A DNA stretch of 63,745 bases from Chlorokybus atmophyticus (Eukaryota > Streptophyta > Chlorokybophyceae > Chlorokybales > Chlorokybaceae). The translations under genes and the position numbers were made by a program. The stretch is from positions 325,448 through 389,192 of the forward strand of contig RHPI01003488.1 in the NCBI GenBank assembly GCA_009103225.1. The letters are read 5' to 3'. Positions 11,675 through 22,301 of the stretch are shown one piece after another. Positions within the stretch are counted from its first letter, which is position 1. Each line of letters starts with the position of its first letter. Below the pieces are notes generated by a model, which made no database searches, was not told where the DNA came from, and was given only the letters and a program-made list of their open reading frames with translations.

Positions 11675-12964
11675 CATCTGCCTGGAGGCGGATGCATGTA
11701 CATAGCCCAGTTTTGGTTTTGTTTTCAAGCACAATAGAGTTGGCTTTGCACACCAGGTTCATTTGCGACTAGCGCTGTGAGCTGAAGCATATGTTGAGAC
11801 TGGCTACGTAACGAGTCGTTGAGCAGCGACATCTTACTAGTCATAATACTGTACATGCATCAGGTAGTTGTAGGCTACTCGATCAGCAATTGGGTCCGGC
11901 AGTAATTTGGTTGTTGTGCAATGTGTGATCCAGTTAACTGCACATTGTGATCTTTCGTGGTATGCGCAAGTCCGGTGTGTTGCTCAGCATGCCTGGGCAG
12001 TTTCGCGATGTTAGTGTTCCTATTCCTTTTGGAGTCTAAGATTTGACGCAACGTGTGGTGTGTCCATGCGCATGCTAGTTGTATGCAACAATATTGCAAT
12101 CACTGGATTTGGTATGTGCAGGCAGCACCGCGTGCCGACCCTATCAGTGTCGCGCATGTCCATGTATTGAGAGAGTATGCATTGCACCAAAATTCATCAC
12201 ATCTCATTATTACATACATAACCACTAGGCTTGGAATTGCGACCATGTGCCGAATGGTGCCCACTGCAACTCACATGGCATCTTTCGGAAACATATGCAA
12301 TACGACATGAGGCAGCTGCATACAGCGCCTGCAGCGCCTGCAGCAGTGCATACAGCGTGCAGCTGGAGAGCAGTATGCACGTACCCTTGATGTTTTTTTT
12401 GTACACAATACTGCACTGCATTCTCTCTTTATACACAAGCTAACCAGCAATGACTCGCATGCCGAACAGCATAGTAACAACTTACAGAGTCCCATCCCGC
12501 ATACCACCGCCACGCCTGCAGCCAAAATAGAGCGACTATTATACGTGATGGCCGTGTGGGTGCACCGAGTGAGCTTCGGAGGTTGCTTGCTGCCTGTTGC
12601 AAACTACACCACTGGCCACCTATATACACTTGTCGTAGTCAGCACACACTCTGCACGTGCACGCTGCTATTGATGGTTTGCAACGCATGCAGCCGATGAA
12701 GCCATCCTGAGGCGCCGGTGTTGACAAAGACTTTGGGCGGCACCATCATGTGGGTGTACCCCTTGTCAGCAATAATCATTTTCTGCCAAACAACAAAACA
12801 TTGTCAAGAAAACAAAAAAAACAGCACGATGAAGCAGCAGCCGCACTCATGAGGTTTAGGAATGATGAGCATATTCTGTGCATATTGAAGCCTTTGGAAT
12901 GCTGAACACGTTTGTGATGTGTACCTGTGCTGTCTAGACATGTTGGCATGCGGAGGACTGGGCT
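11675..12964. other. Region between converging genes
   Basis: This is the 3' side of both the unknown gene and the dsRBD gene on the minus strand. I see no exon. It contains GCATGC-rich stretches and a CTGCAG/GCGCCTGCAG cluster near 12,325-12,365. Confidence 0.5.
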
Positions 12965-14536
12965 TCAAGAAACTTGAATGCCTCTAAGCCGCGACTCCAC
13001 CTCATTGGGATCCGCCACAAAATGGCTATTGCTCGCGACAGACAAACTTGACACCTCCTCTTCAGCCGCTTGGGATGGAGCAGGACCTAACTCGGACGTG
13101 TACTGTAAACTGGACACGTGCTTGGCAGGTTGATTATGCTCGTGAGACGTGTTGCTATTTGCGTGGTTGTTGCAGATGAAAGTAGAGTGGCACGCGGGGC
13201 AAGTTGTCGTGGTGGAGACGGAAGCCAGTGAGGCCGTGTCGTCATCGTCTTGGCAGGCAAGCATGTCACGAAGCATGATGAGGACGTGCTGCGCGGCGCT
13301 CTTCTGCGCGTGCTTCAGCTTGTGCATCTCTTCTCCCTTGCAGAGGTGGGTGCTATTTATCAGCGCCGAGCAGCGATATCGGTGCAAGTGGGCCGCGCCA
13401 ACCTCCTCGTCTGCGAATGATATCAACCACACCGCCTCGGGCTCCTTGTGCATATCCATCTCGTCGTCCTCGCTGTTGTACCCGCGCGGGTCCTTGCGCG
13501 TGAGCGCGTACTTCTGCAACTTGTGCAAAGCTTTGAAGCTGGCCACATGCTCAGCCTCCTGCAGCATAAGAACACTTATGTGTGTGAACAATCGTTCCCT
13601 GCAACTAGTTACAAGTTCCGTTATCTGTACAGCTGTGTCGACGTGCACCTTTTTTGTTGCTGCGGACTCCCGTGCGGTTGTACGCAAGCCATCGAGGTAG
13701 AGTGTAACAGTGTGCGTGGGAGTGTGTGACGGACCACTCTGTTCACTCTGCAAAGATAAGTTGGAGTGGAGACAGCTCTTTCTATGCACATACTGACAGT
13801 GTCGTTAAGCATGCAATCCACCCAAATGGGGAGGACGTGGTGGTGTGGTGGTGGTGGTCGTGGGTGGGTGGGTGGTGTGGGTGTGTGTGGNCCTGCTTGC
13901 CATCTGGGCTGCTGGCATCGCGCAGAGCAATGAGGGATGGGATGGAGCCCTTTATTGCCAGGTTGATCTGCAGCTCCTTGCGCGTGTGCACGAGAGCGGC
14001 TTCAAGCTGCTTCACTCTGTCGGATGCAACGCGAGTTTCACGGGGGGGCCACATGCATAATACATGTTGCCAGCCAAGGTTGCCCAAAACCGCTGTTCGA
14101 CAAAGTTACGCACGCACTTTTTGATGCCGTCTACACGCTGTGCTTACTAAGCATGCAAGATGGGTTGGTAATCTAGCGAAAGAACTACTGAACTGCTTCG
14201 TTCTGCAACGTTCTTCCGGTGGCTAGGCTGACCATTAAGTGTTCACAAGCCAGCATTGCAAGCACTCGAAATGCAGCCAGCTGCCCTTACGTCAAACACT
14301 TGCACTCTTCCCAGCTGACTGCATGGTGTGGAATTGGCCAATTTGGGTGCAAGCATTGCTGCGGGGTGCTTGCATGTAGGGTGAGAACAGCTTGAACCAG
14401 CCACACAAGCAGTGCAGAAGTGAATACAAGCGCCAATATGGCAGCGTCCAACCCTGCTCCTTACCTTGAATTCAATCTCCACGCCGGCCTGTTGCGCCAG
14501 CTGGCGCAGCGCAGCGGCTGGCGTCAGCGGCCTCAT
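12965..14536 (-). CDS. Double-stranded RNA-binding protein, two dsRBDs
   Basis: Exons 14,536-14,465, 13,747-13,649 and 13,558-12,965 join with phase-0 introns into 254 codons. The first dsRBD spans residues 3-75: ALRQLAQQAG, then SGPSHTPTHTVTLYLDG, then KKEAEHVASFKALHKL, the usual helix-strand-helix layout with a C-terminal KK-x-A helix. A second, weaker dsRBD ends near residue 180 (KHAQKSAAQHVLIMLRDM). The tail is acidic and Ser-rich, with a C-x2-C pair (CPAC). Proteins with paired dsRBDs often assist Dicer-type RNases or ADARs. The actual role is unknown. It is a relative of the divergent gene at 15,194. Confidence 0.78.
13846..14048. repeat. 150-bp copy of an armadillo exon beside an N and a G run
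   Basis: Bases 13,892-14,041 match 23,524-23,673, part of exon 8 of the armadillo gene, as far as I can read. The left edge is a GGT/GTG-rich run (13,846-13,890) and the single N at 13,891. The right edge is seven G residues (14,042-14,048). It lies inside intron 1 of the dsRBD gene. This looks like a gap-filling or assembly artefact. Confidence 0.85.
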
Positions 14537-15193
14537 GCTTATCAAAGCAAAGCACACTAGCTGCGGCACCTGCTGCTCTCCCCTCTGCCACCCTGGCCTG
14601 CCCGGAGCAGGCCTGACCGCACCCCACCCCACCCCACCCCACCCCACCAGAGCACACCAGACCACCAATGTAACCGCACCAGGCTATACACCCCCAAAGG
14701 CCACGTGCAAGTGGTCTCCAAACTCCAGCCTACACTACCCCAGCCCCAAGCAAACACTGCCTCACCACGCTGACGCCCCTCACCCTCCTTACCTCCAGCG
14801 AGCGGCGGCGGCGGCGGCGGCGGTGTCGCTTGCCACCCACTTTCGCACACTGCCATCAGATGCGCCACATGCTGCGTGGATGTCACGAGTTGATTGGAGG
14901 GGGCCAAAAATCAACCAAAAATTACAGGGCGAAACTACGCCACAATTGGGGAGGTTTACAGCAGAATGCAATTGGTAGGAAGCCAAGCAACAAGTGTGGT
15001 TGAGCTTCAGTGACATGACAAAGGGGGAAACCTTAGGCCTACAAGCTGGGCGTACAATTTACGCTTCCTGCGTGGCGCAGTGTTGTCTTTGTTGTTGTGG
15101 CTGGTCACGTTACGGCGGCGGCGGTGGTGGGCAAGGCCGTGGGCAATTCGGCGTTGCAGCAAGCCTTGAAAAGCTGCATTGTGAAGCAGCACC
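14537..15193. promoter_or_regulatory. Shared 5' region of two divergent dsRBD genes
   Basis: About 657 bp lie between the two start codons. It holds a (CCCCA)n run near 14,620-14,647, a (GGC)n run near 14,802-14,823 and a GGCGGCGG tract near 15,114-15,130. No exon is clear. A two-way promoter is inferred from the arrangement. Confidence 0.5.
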
Positions 15194-17401
15194 ATGATCA
15201 CGTCGTCCACCTGGCTAACCCCGGCGCAGGCCGTGCGCCAGCTGGCTCAGCAGGCAGGCGCAGCTGTGGAGTTTCGCACGGTGAGGCGGATTTGTTCAAC
15301 CTGCGCTTGCAAGTCATGTCTTGTTTTGTTTGCGCAATCATGTTGGATCGTTTAGGTGGTGCATGTATTTGCAACATTACAAGCCGTCAAGCGGTTAGTC
15401 GCCAGACTTGCCTGTCAAATAGCATGTCACGTCACAGTCGGAGCGGTTCCTTAGCCTAGCCTGCATTGCCGCTACTTGAGCTGCATGTAGTAGGGCTTGC
15501 ATGTATGCAGTGCATGCAGCACAGGCAGGTACTTGTTCTCAACCAGCATGCACAGCATGCCTGAGCATACCGTCATACATTATCGCTGTTGTACAGACAC
15601 TAGCTGTGCATGGTGAAAGCTGGTATGTCCTGTCCTGTGTTGACTGCAATTGACAACGGCATGCACAGTCTTGCCATAGTCATGCTACCATGCTTACAGC
15701 TTACGATATGTTATTGACTTGGCCCAGTGTAGCGTGAGTGGCCCGTCGCACTGCCCGAGTTACAAGGTGGAGCTCGTTATTGACAACGAGCCTGCATACA
15801 ACAGCTCTGCGCGCAGCTTGAAGGTGAATTCTTGTTGTTGTGTTCATGCTGGCGCTCCTAAAGTGCATGCCAGGTGTGGTTGTGCTTTGCTAGCGCAGAA
15901 GTCCTCGCGTTGATTAGTTCTAGAAGACAAGCAGGACAGTGACAGGAGCCACTTCAGTACACACCCAGTTCAGTTAACTCATGTACTTGAACCACCAAGT
16001 CATTCTGCATGCACAAACTCGAGGTCATTGCAGCAGGTCTATAACCGGTTCAACATGCTTGGAGCAGTTAGTTAATGGTAGGGCTGGTTGCTATGACGAA
16101 TGTTGGACAAGTCCAGCAGTTGGTTCGCACCATCTTCTTGAGCCCCACATCCTCATGCGCAGACGGCTGTATGCAGCTGGCTCACCATGCGGTGTCCGAG
16201 TCTGCGCTGATGCAGCTGCTTGCGAAAGCCTCACAAAAGGATGCTTTGGATGCAAATAACGAGGAGCCACCGCACGCGTGGCAGCTGGACTATGTGGAGA
16301 AATTTGCTGACAGGCCTGCGCGTGCGAGCAGTTTTTGCATGCAGCTGTTGCTGAACCGGTAAGTTGTTGGATTGGGTGACTCGCGTATACTGTGCGAGTA
16401 TCTTGTTATTGTATCGCTTGCTTTGCAGGAAGCCTATTTGCAATGCGTTGGCCTTCAGCAAGAAAGAAGCGCAGCGCAAGGCAGCAAGCATGGCTTGCGC
16501 ACTGCTACGTGAGACCAACCAGACACAACACGTGGCAAACAAACATGCCGATGGCCCCGCTGCTGCAACAGCGCCCCAACATGTTGCGACACCTACACCC
16601 ACACCAACAGCACCAACAAGTCGGGCGGAACACCACATGCAGCAGCCAGCATCAACGTCAGAAAGAGAGGAGCACACATCCAGACCAGAGCAAACTGCTG
16701 TAAACACCGCCTCCTTGGATTCCATTTTGCGCCCAGCAGCTGCCTCGCACACATTGTGCAACCACCCCCAAGCCAACGGGACACAAGAGCAATTGCCAAC
16801 AACAGCGAAGACACAGGCGGAATTAGTTGAGCCCGCCTCAGCAGCTGAGCACGCATCTCAAACTGATGACAAGGCGGATGCAGCGCAAGGGATGGTTGAC
16901 GAGCTGTTGCCACCAGTGAAGACTGCAGTGACGGACATAGTTGAGCCGGACGCATCAGCTGAGAAGCCAACACCACATATTGATGAAAAGGCAAATGGAG
17001 CCAAAGAATCAGTTGACGAGCTTTTGCCACCAGCGACGATGACGGGATTAGGTGAGCCGGACATTGCAGCTGAGAAGCACACAATACATAGTCACGAACA
17101 GGTGAATGGCGCTACGGAGGTGGTTGAGCCTGACGTGAAGAGAGCGAGGAGAAGTGACTGGGAGCAGTTGTTGTGTCTGCTTGAAGGGAGGGGCGAGGCG
17201 TCGCTGGCGCGGCAGGAAGAAGAGGAGAGCCAGGAGGGATGGTTTTGTTTTGCTGTGTGCATCAATGGCGTGCCATTCACTGAGGGACACGCGAGGACGG
17301 AAGCTGAAGCGAAGGAGGCAGCCATCAATAATGCTATGAACCGCGCAGAATTTGAAGCTACTCAGTTGAAAGGGCGCCGGCCATCACCTACCACAAGATG
17401 A
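15194..17401 (+). CDS. Double-stranded RNA-binding protein, three dsRBDs
   Basis: Exons 15,194-15,280, 15,728-15,823, 16,177-16,358 and 16,429-17,401 join in phase into 445 codons and a stop. dsRBD1 (residues 8-80) has AVRQLAQQAG and SGPSHCPSYKVELVIDN. dsRBD2 (about 95-145) ends in SKKEAQRKAASMACALL. A linker of about 200 residues is rich in Thr, Ala, Pro and Glu and carries about three copies of a roughly 38-residue unit (VDELLPP is the clearest part). dsRBD3 sits at the end (CINGVPFTEGH, then EAKEAAINNAMNRA). The first two introns fall at the same places and phase as in the paralogue at 12,965-14,536. Three dsRBDs suggest an RNA-silencing or RNA-editing cofactor; the function is inferred. 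Confidence 0.8.
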
Positions 17402-18236
17402 TAGACGCTCACATGGGAAGCGCACTGGCAGAACAGTTGGTGCATGTTTGCGTGTTGCGTTTGCTATGCATGACTTGCCCTGTTTGATGGCTGGCCCAGT
17501 CAATTGGCTTACGTGGTGCCTGCTCTATGCACTCAAGGTTGTCATCTTTCATCTTTGCTTGCATCAAATCTTATGAAGACACAGTGGCTGCAGTAGTGGT
17601 AATGCATGTATGCCTTACCAGGCAGCTTTGAACCACAGCCAATGCCCAATGGCATCGTCCTGTTTAATTGCTCACGAAGTGCCTGGCTGCAGTGTGCCGG
17701 CAGAACGTCATGCTGAATAGGTTCGGTAGAAAATATGCAATGTGATGCATGTGACTGTGCAGACGCATGCAATCCATAGCACACATGCACACGCAATGCA
17801 CGCGGCAACATTCACTATCAAGGTTTAATTAACCACCGGGCTATACACAGTCAGCAGCTAACTCACTACCTAGCTTCACTACTGCCCTGACCCCCGTTAG
17901 ACCAGCATGCACGCACCTAGTCACCTGCACCACGGCCGCTGGGTAAGTCTGGGAACCCGGCTGGGGTTTCAACAACTCCAAAGCCTATATATAACTGTGC
18001 TCGCAGTGACAATTGAAGCAGTCCGACCATGTTGCTGACATTGAACTCGTTTGCAACAGTGCAGACCAGTGGTTAGCGAGTCCAGGGTAGTTGTAACTGG
18101 CACAAGAGTGTCTTTACGCGTCATCACAATCATGCACACACTTGCCCGTTCCACACTGCTACCTACACCTGGATACATGCATATGCGTGTGCAAGATTGT
18201 GATACCAGCAAGTTGCATGCGCTTGGTACTCAATGG
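17402..18236. other. Region between converging genes
   Basis: 3' sides of the dsRBD gene and the PH/coiled-coil gene. I see no exon. TGCATG-type hexamers are frequent. Confidence 0.5.
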
Positions 18237-21200
18237 TTACTCTTCTGCGCCGCCTTTTTCATCAGGCTCAGATGGTGCTGGTTCCTGCAGCTGTAAGTGC
18301 TGCATGCCTTCAACCACGGCATCGTCCTCAGCTTCGCGAGCAGAACCGTCTTGCACATGCGCGCTTAGCCTACGCAGCACCTCGTTGCGCTCCTCTTGCA
18401 ATGAAACCATGTCGGCACGCGCGCGAGCAGCGACCTCAGCGGCCGCGGCCTTTGCCTGGTTCGCCAGCATCACCTCCTGCTTCAGCGCTTCAACCTCCGC
18501 TTGCAGAGCGCCAACGCGTTGATCGTGATCATGCAAGTCGCTCGTCTGTGCGCGTTCCTGGCGTGCTTCGGTAAGCAAGGCTTCGTAGTGCGCGGCTTGC
18601 TTCTCCAGCTGCTCGGCTGCGTGATGCTCCGCGCTCTTGACAGCGGCTTCCTGCGCGGCCTGCGCGGACTCAGCCATCTCCACAGCTTGAGCCATCGCCC
18701 TCGAGGCCGTTTTCTCTCTCTCCTCCAACATTCGCACCGCACCGTCCCGGTTGCGCCGCAGCTCTTCCGCCTCGGCATGCAGGGACTGGAACTCCTCCAT
18801 CACGCGCCTGTAGTCGCTGTGCGATGGCCTGTCCTTCAAGCTTCGCATAAGCTTCTGCGCTTCCTGAAGTTGCTCTTGCAGCGTTTGCACTTCAATTTCC
18901 AGCTTCTGCATAGCGCACAATGAGGTTTCAACCTTGCAGATGTCTAAGCTGCCACATGCATGCATCCCGACACCGTCAGTTTGGATTTGGTCGATCCCAC
19001 TTCCGACTTTTACAATTTCAAGCCTTAGCAAAACAGCACCACACCCATGCATTCCTGTAAACTTCTCCATTGGCATGCCAGGTTTTGCACGTCTACAATT
19101 GTATGCAACCTGGCACTGGAAGCTCTTGACGCCTGCTGGATAACAATCATGTGTTCAATGATGCGCACTCCCACCTTCCTAGCAGACTGGGAGGATGCCA
19201 GCTCCTCTTTGATGGCGGCGACGGTGGCTCTGAGCGTAGCAGCTTCTGCGCGTGCCAGATCGGCAGCGCCAGCCGCCTCTCCGCGCTGGCGCTCGAGGTC
19301 CCGGCACACGCGGGCCGCTTTGTCCGCCGCCGTGGCCGCCTGCGAAGCTGCTGCTTGCGCCATGGCCGCGTCCTCACGGGCTTGCTGAAGCTCCTGCTGC
19401 AGCTGCTGCACATCCTGCTCGACAAGTACCATCACATGAGCAAACGAAGATGCGCGCACTGTCATGAGAACCAGTTGATATATACGTCACCAAGCAAACA
19501 AGTGTACAAACTGTCTAAAGGCACAAGTAGATGTAGGCAGTAGATGTTAGCCCGGTGGTCACTACTTGGTGAGGTGCATGATAGTGTGCATGCGATGCTG
19601 GAGTGGTGTGCATGTTGCATGGTGTGTGCACAACAGCAAGTCATATATCATGTTCACTCATAGTATTTGATGGCACTCTCAACGTGCTGTCACGCGCACC
19701 GCGTCTCAGTGGAAACTAACTACAAACTTAAGCATTGAGACAGATTGAAGCGAGCACAAACGTCTCAAACCACACTGTTCGCACGCAAGCAGTCCTTACC
19801 GCAGTAGCTGATGGGGAAGGGTCTTCGCGCACAGGTGTTGGCGGGCCAGGGGTTCGGGTCCGCCGCTGTGAGTCACTCGGCTTGGGCGAGAGCGTAGGGA
19901 CTGCCATGATTGCGCTTTCAGGAATATGTGGCCGCCTCTGCTCGCCGGACAACGCTCGCATGGAGGCTTCGTGAGTCCTCAAGGCTTGCACCACTTGTCT
20001 GCATGGATTATGTTTGAGGTTCTGATTATGGGTTACTAAGCATGAAGGACTGCATTGATTGCATCGTACTTGATTGCTGCAACCCAAGCTTGCGCTGTGG
20101 CAGGCGTGTCTGCTGCCAAGAAATGCTCCTTCTTGCCACCACCAATGCTCACATCTGTCCATATGACGTTCAAGATTCAAACATCCTGACTTGAACGCAA
20201 GCATCAAGATGACCAGAAATCACAGCAGACAGTTTGTTGCTTACATATGCAGCAGTTATCGTACTCGGGCGCTCCACTGCGAAGGCGCAATCAAGGACCA
20301 TTGTGAGGGTCATAAAAACGCAGTATCCCAGCCCAGGGCTGATCTGACTGGAGAACAATTGCATTGCCATGCTTACTGGAAATTTACGGGTGAGATTGTG
20401 GCGCCGGTCAGCCCGTCCAACAGTACGTGTCCACGTGGTGTCGGGTCGATTTTGTTTACTCTGTGAAGTCCTCGTGCTTAGAACTTGCACTCAGTGCATA
20501 AAGCTTATACTGTGACTTGCCAAACAGCATATTCTCTGTATGTGCACTGCATGAGCTGCTACCAAGCAATGCTCGAGTAAGTCACTAATGACCACAGCAT
20601 GCTACATTACAGCACTTAGTATTTTCTATGTGATTGCTATACGCGCACAAGTGCCACTTGTCTCTCAGCTTGCTAAGCTGACATGCACGCTGTTTCAAGG
20701 TTCACAATTACCTGTACTCAATGTGGCCTTTGGACAAGTCCAGATTGCACCAGCGCCTGTTCCATCTGCGCAGCTGCGCCAAGTCCAAACACGCATTGTG
20801 AAGGAAACCTGATGGGGCGCCAAGAGGAGTGTTTCAACAACCCTAGCCTTCCAGCCCACCAACTCACCGTATCCGAGCGTTTGAGCAAGTAGCCGGCCAT
20901 GTTCAGGTCAGACTCAACGCCTGAAGCCTGCTGCATTGGAACAAACAAAAACATAGACAGTGCTGAATGACTGTTGACTTGCAGTGCATGCAAGCAAGCA
21001 GCCTGATCAACAGAAACAGCAGACCAAAGAACCGAGGCCAGTCAAACAGGCATTGGGATGACCCAATGCAGGCTGCAATGAACAACCGAACTGACAATGC
21101 TGCAGCGCGGTCAGGGCAATCAACGGCACTGCTTCATGTAAAACGACAGCTGGCGCAGGCAAAGGTTAGGTAGCAAAGCAGCATACGCTTCACAGCAGCA

Positions 21201-21374
21201 AGCACCGTATGCTTGCAGTTGCAGCACGATTTGGTGACTCGCCAACACAACCAAATCACGACAACACAACCCCGCGTTTACCGGCCCAGACGCTGCAGCC
21301 ACGATCCTGCCCAGCCCACCAGCGCTGCCGTTGGCGGGCCTGCCGCCACCGCCGCCCGCCACCGCCGCCGCCAT
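18237..21374 (-). CDS. PH-domain and coiled-coil protein, nine exons
   Basis: Exons 21,374-21,282, 20,930-20,868, 20,773-20,712, 20,460-20,377, 20,276-20,245, 20,154-20,070, 19,998-19,800, about 19,417-19,175 and 18,905-18,237 join in phase into about 509 codons. After a Gly/Ala-rich start, a pleckstrin-homology domain spans about residues 40-150: MAGYLLKRSD, then RRWNRRWCNLDLSKGHIEY, then RGHVLLDG, ending EHFLAADTPATAQAWVAAIK with the invariant Trp. A Pro/Ser/Arg linker follows, then a long coiled coil to the end with an acidic tail (EKGGAEE). PH domains bind phosphoinositides or proteins at membranes. A scaffold or trafficking role is inferred. The start of exon 8 has several in-frame acceptor choices. 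Confidence 0.8.
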
Positions 21375-22301
21375 GATGATGGCGGGACACACTGCTGCTG
21401 CTGCGACGCTTAGGGTTGGCTGAGCCAACTTGGCTCTGCCTGGTTGTTGGCCACTGGCATTGAATGGAATGAAGCAGTGGCATTTGTACACTTGTAGCGC
21501 AGAACGCCGCAGTGCAGTAGGGTGTACCTGGGTGTACGGCAAAACCAGTGATGGCGTGACGGTATGAGACTGGACGCCGTGTGCTTTTGTGTTGAGAGCT
21601 AAGCTGTTGCTGTCTGCTTCTTCATAAAGCAGCAGTAGTACAGCGGTAGTATACAACGTATCAGCTTGCTTGCCACAGACTATGTGCTACAGTAGATGAC
21701 TGTGCTCAAAATGACACTGCAATTGGCACCCCCTGGTTCGAGCTGCACAGTATTGTGTGTTTCCTCCTTGCATTGGCTGAACTGTGACCATGTCTGAGTG
21801 CAACCGCAAGCACACGCGCATGCAGTCTTGTGCCGCATAGGCTACCGCAGCTGCGTAGCGAGCATGGTTTGTCATGTGTACAGGGGTTCCTGCCATTGCT
21901 GTGCCACAATCCCCCAAAGTATCCAATGAGGTTGTGTGGCAGCAAGCACAAGTTAGTAACTTGACACCTGACAACAACACTCAAAAGCACCACTGCACTC
22001 CATGTCAGCTCATGGGTGTGCACATGTGTCACAACGTCAGCCAGCGCATGCGCCATGATAGGTTACCCAAGTGTAGGCAGTCATGAGGTCAATACAGCAA
22101 GCAGTGGTGACCTCATTGTGAGCGAAGGCTCACGCATGACCATTCATGAAGAACACACTCTATGAGCTATAGTCGTATATGTACAAATAGTGCACCAGCA
22201 ATAATACACAGTATCAGAGAGTACGTATGCTGAGCGTTCTTGCTAACTGAGCCTAGCCAAAAAACTGCGTATATTGAGATTACTGCGCATTTAATCTGCA
22301 C
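21375..22301. other. Spacer upstream of the PH gene and downstream of the armadillo gene
   Basis: I see no exon. This holds the likely promoter of the PH/coiled-coil gene and the terminator region of the armadillo gene. No distinct element stands out. Confidence 0.45.

Noticed and set aside
16231-16776. 181-codon minus-strand open frame
   Set aside because: It lies opposite dsRBD exons and has no family match.
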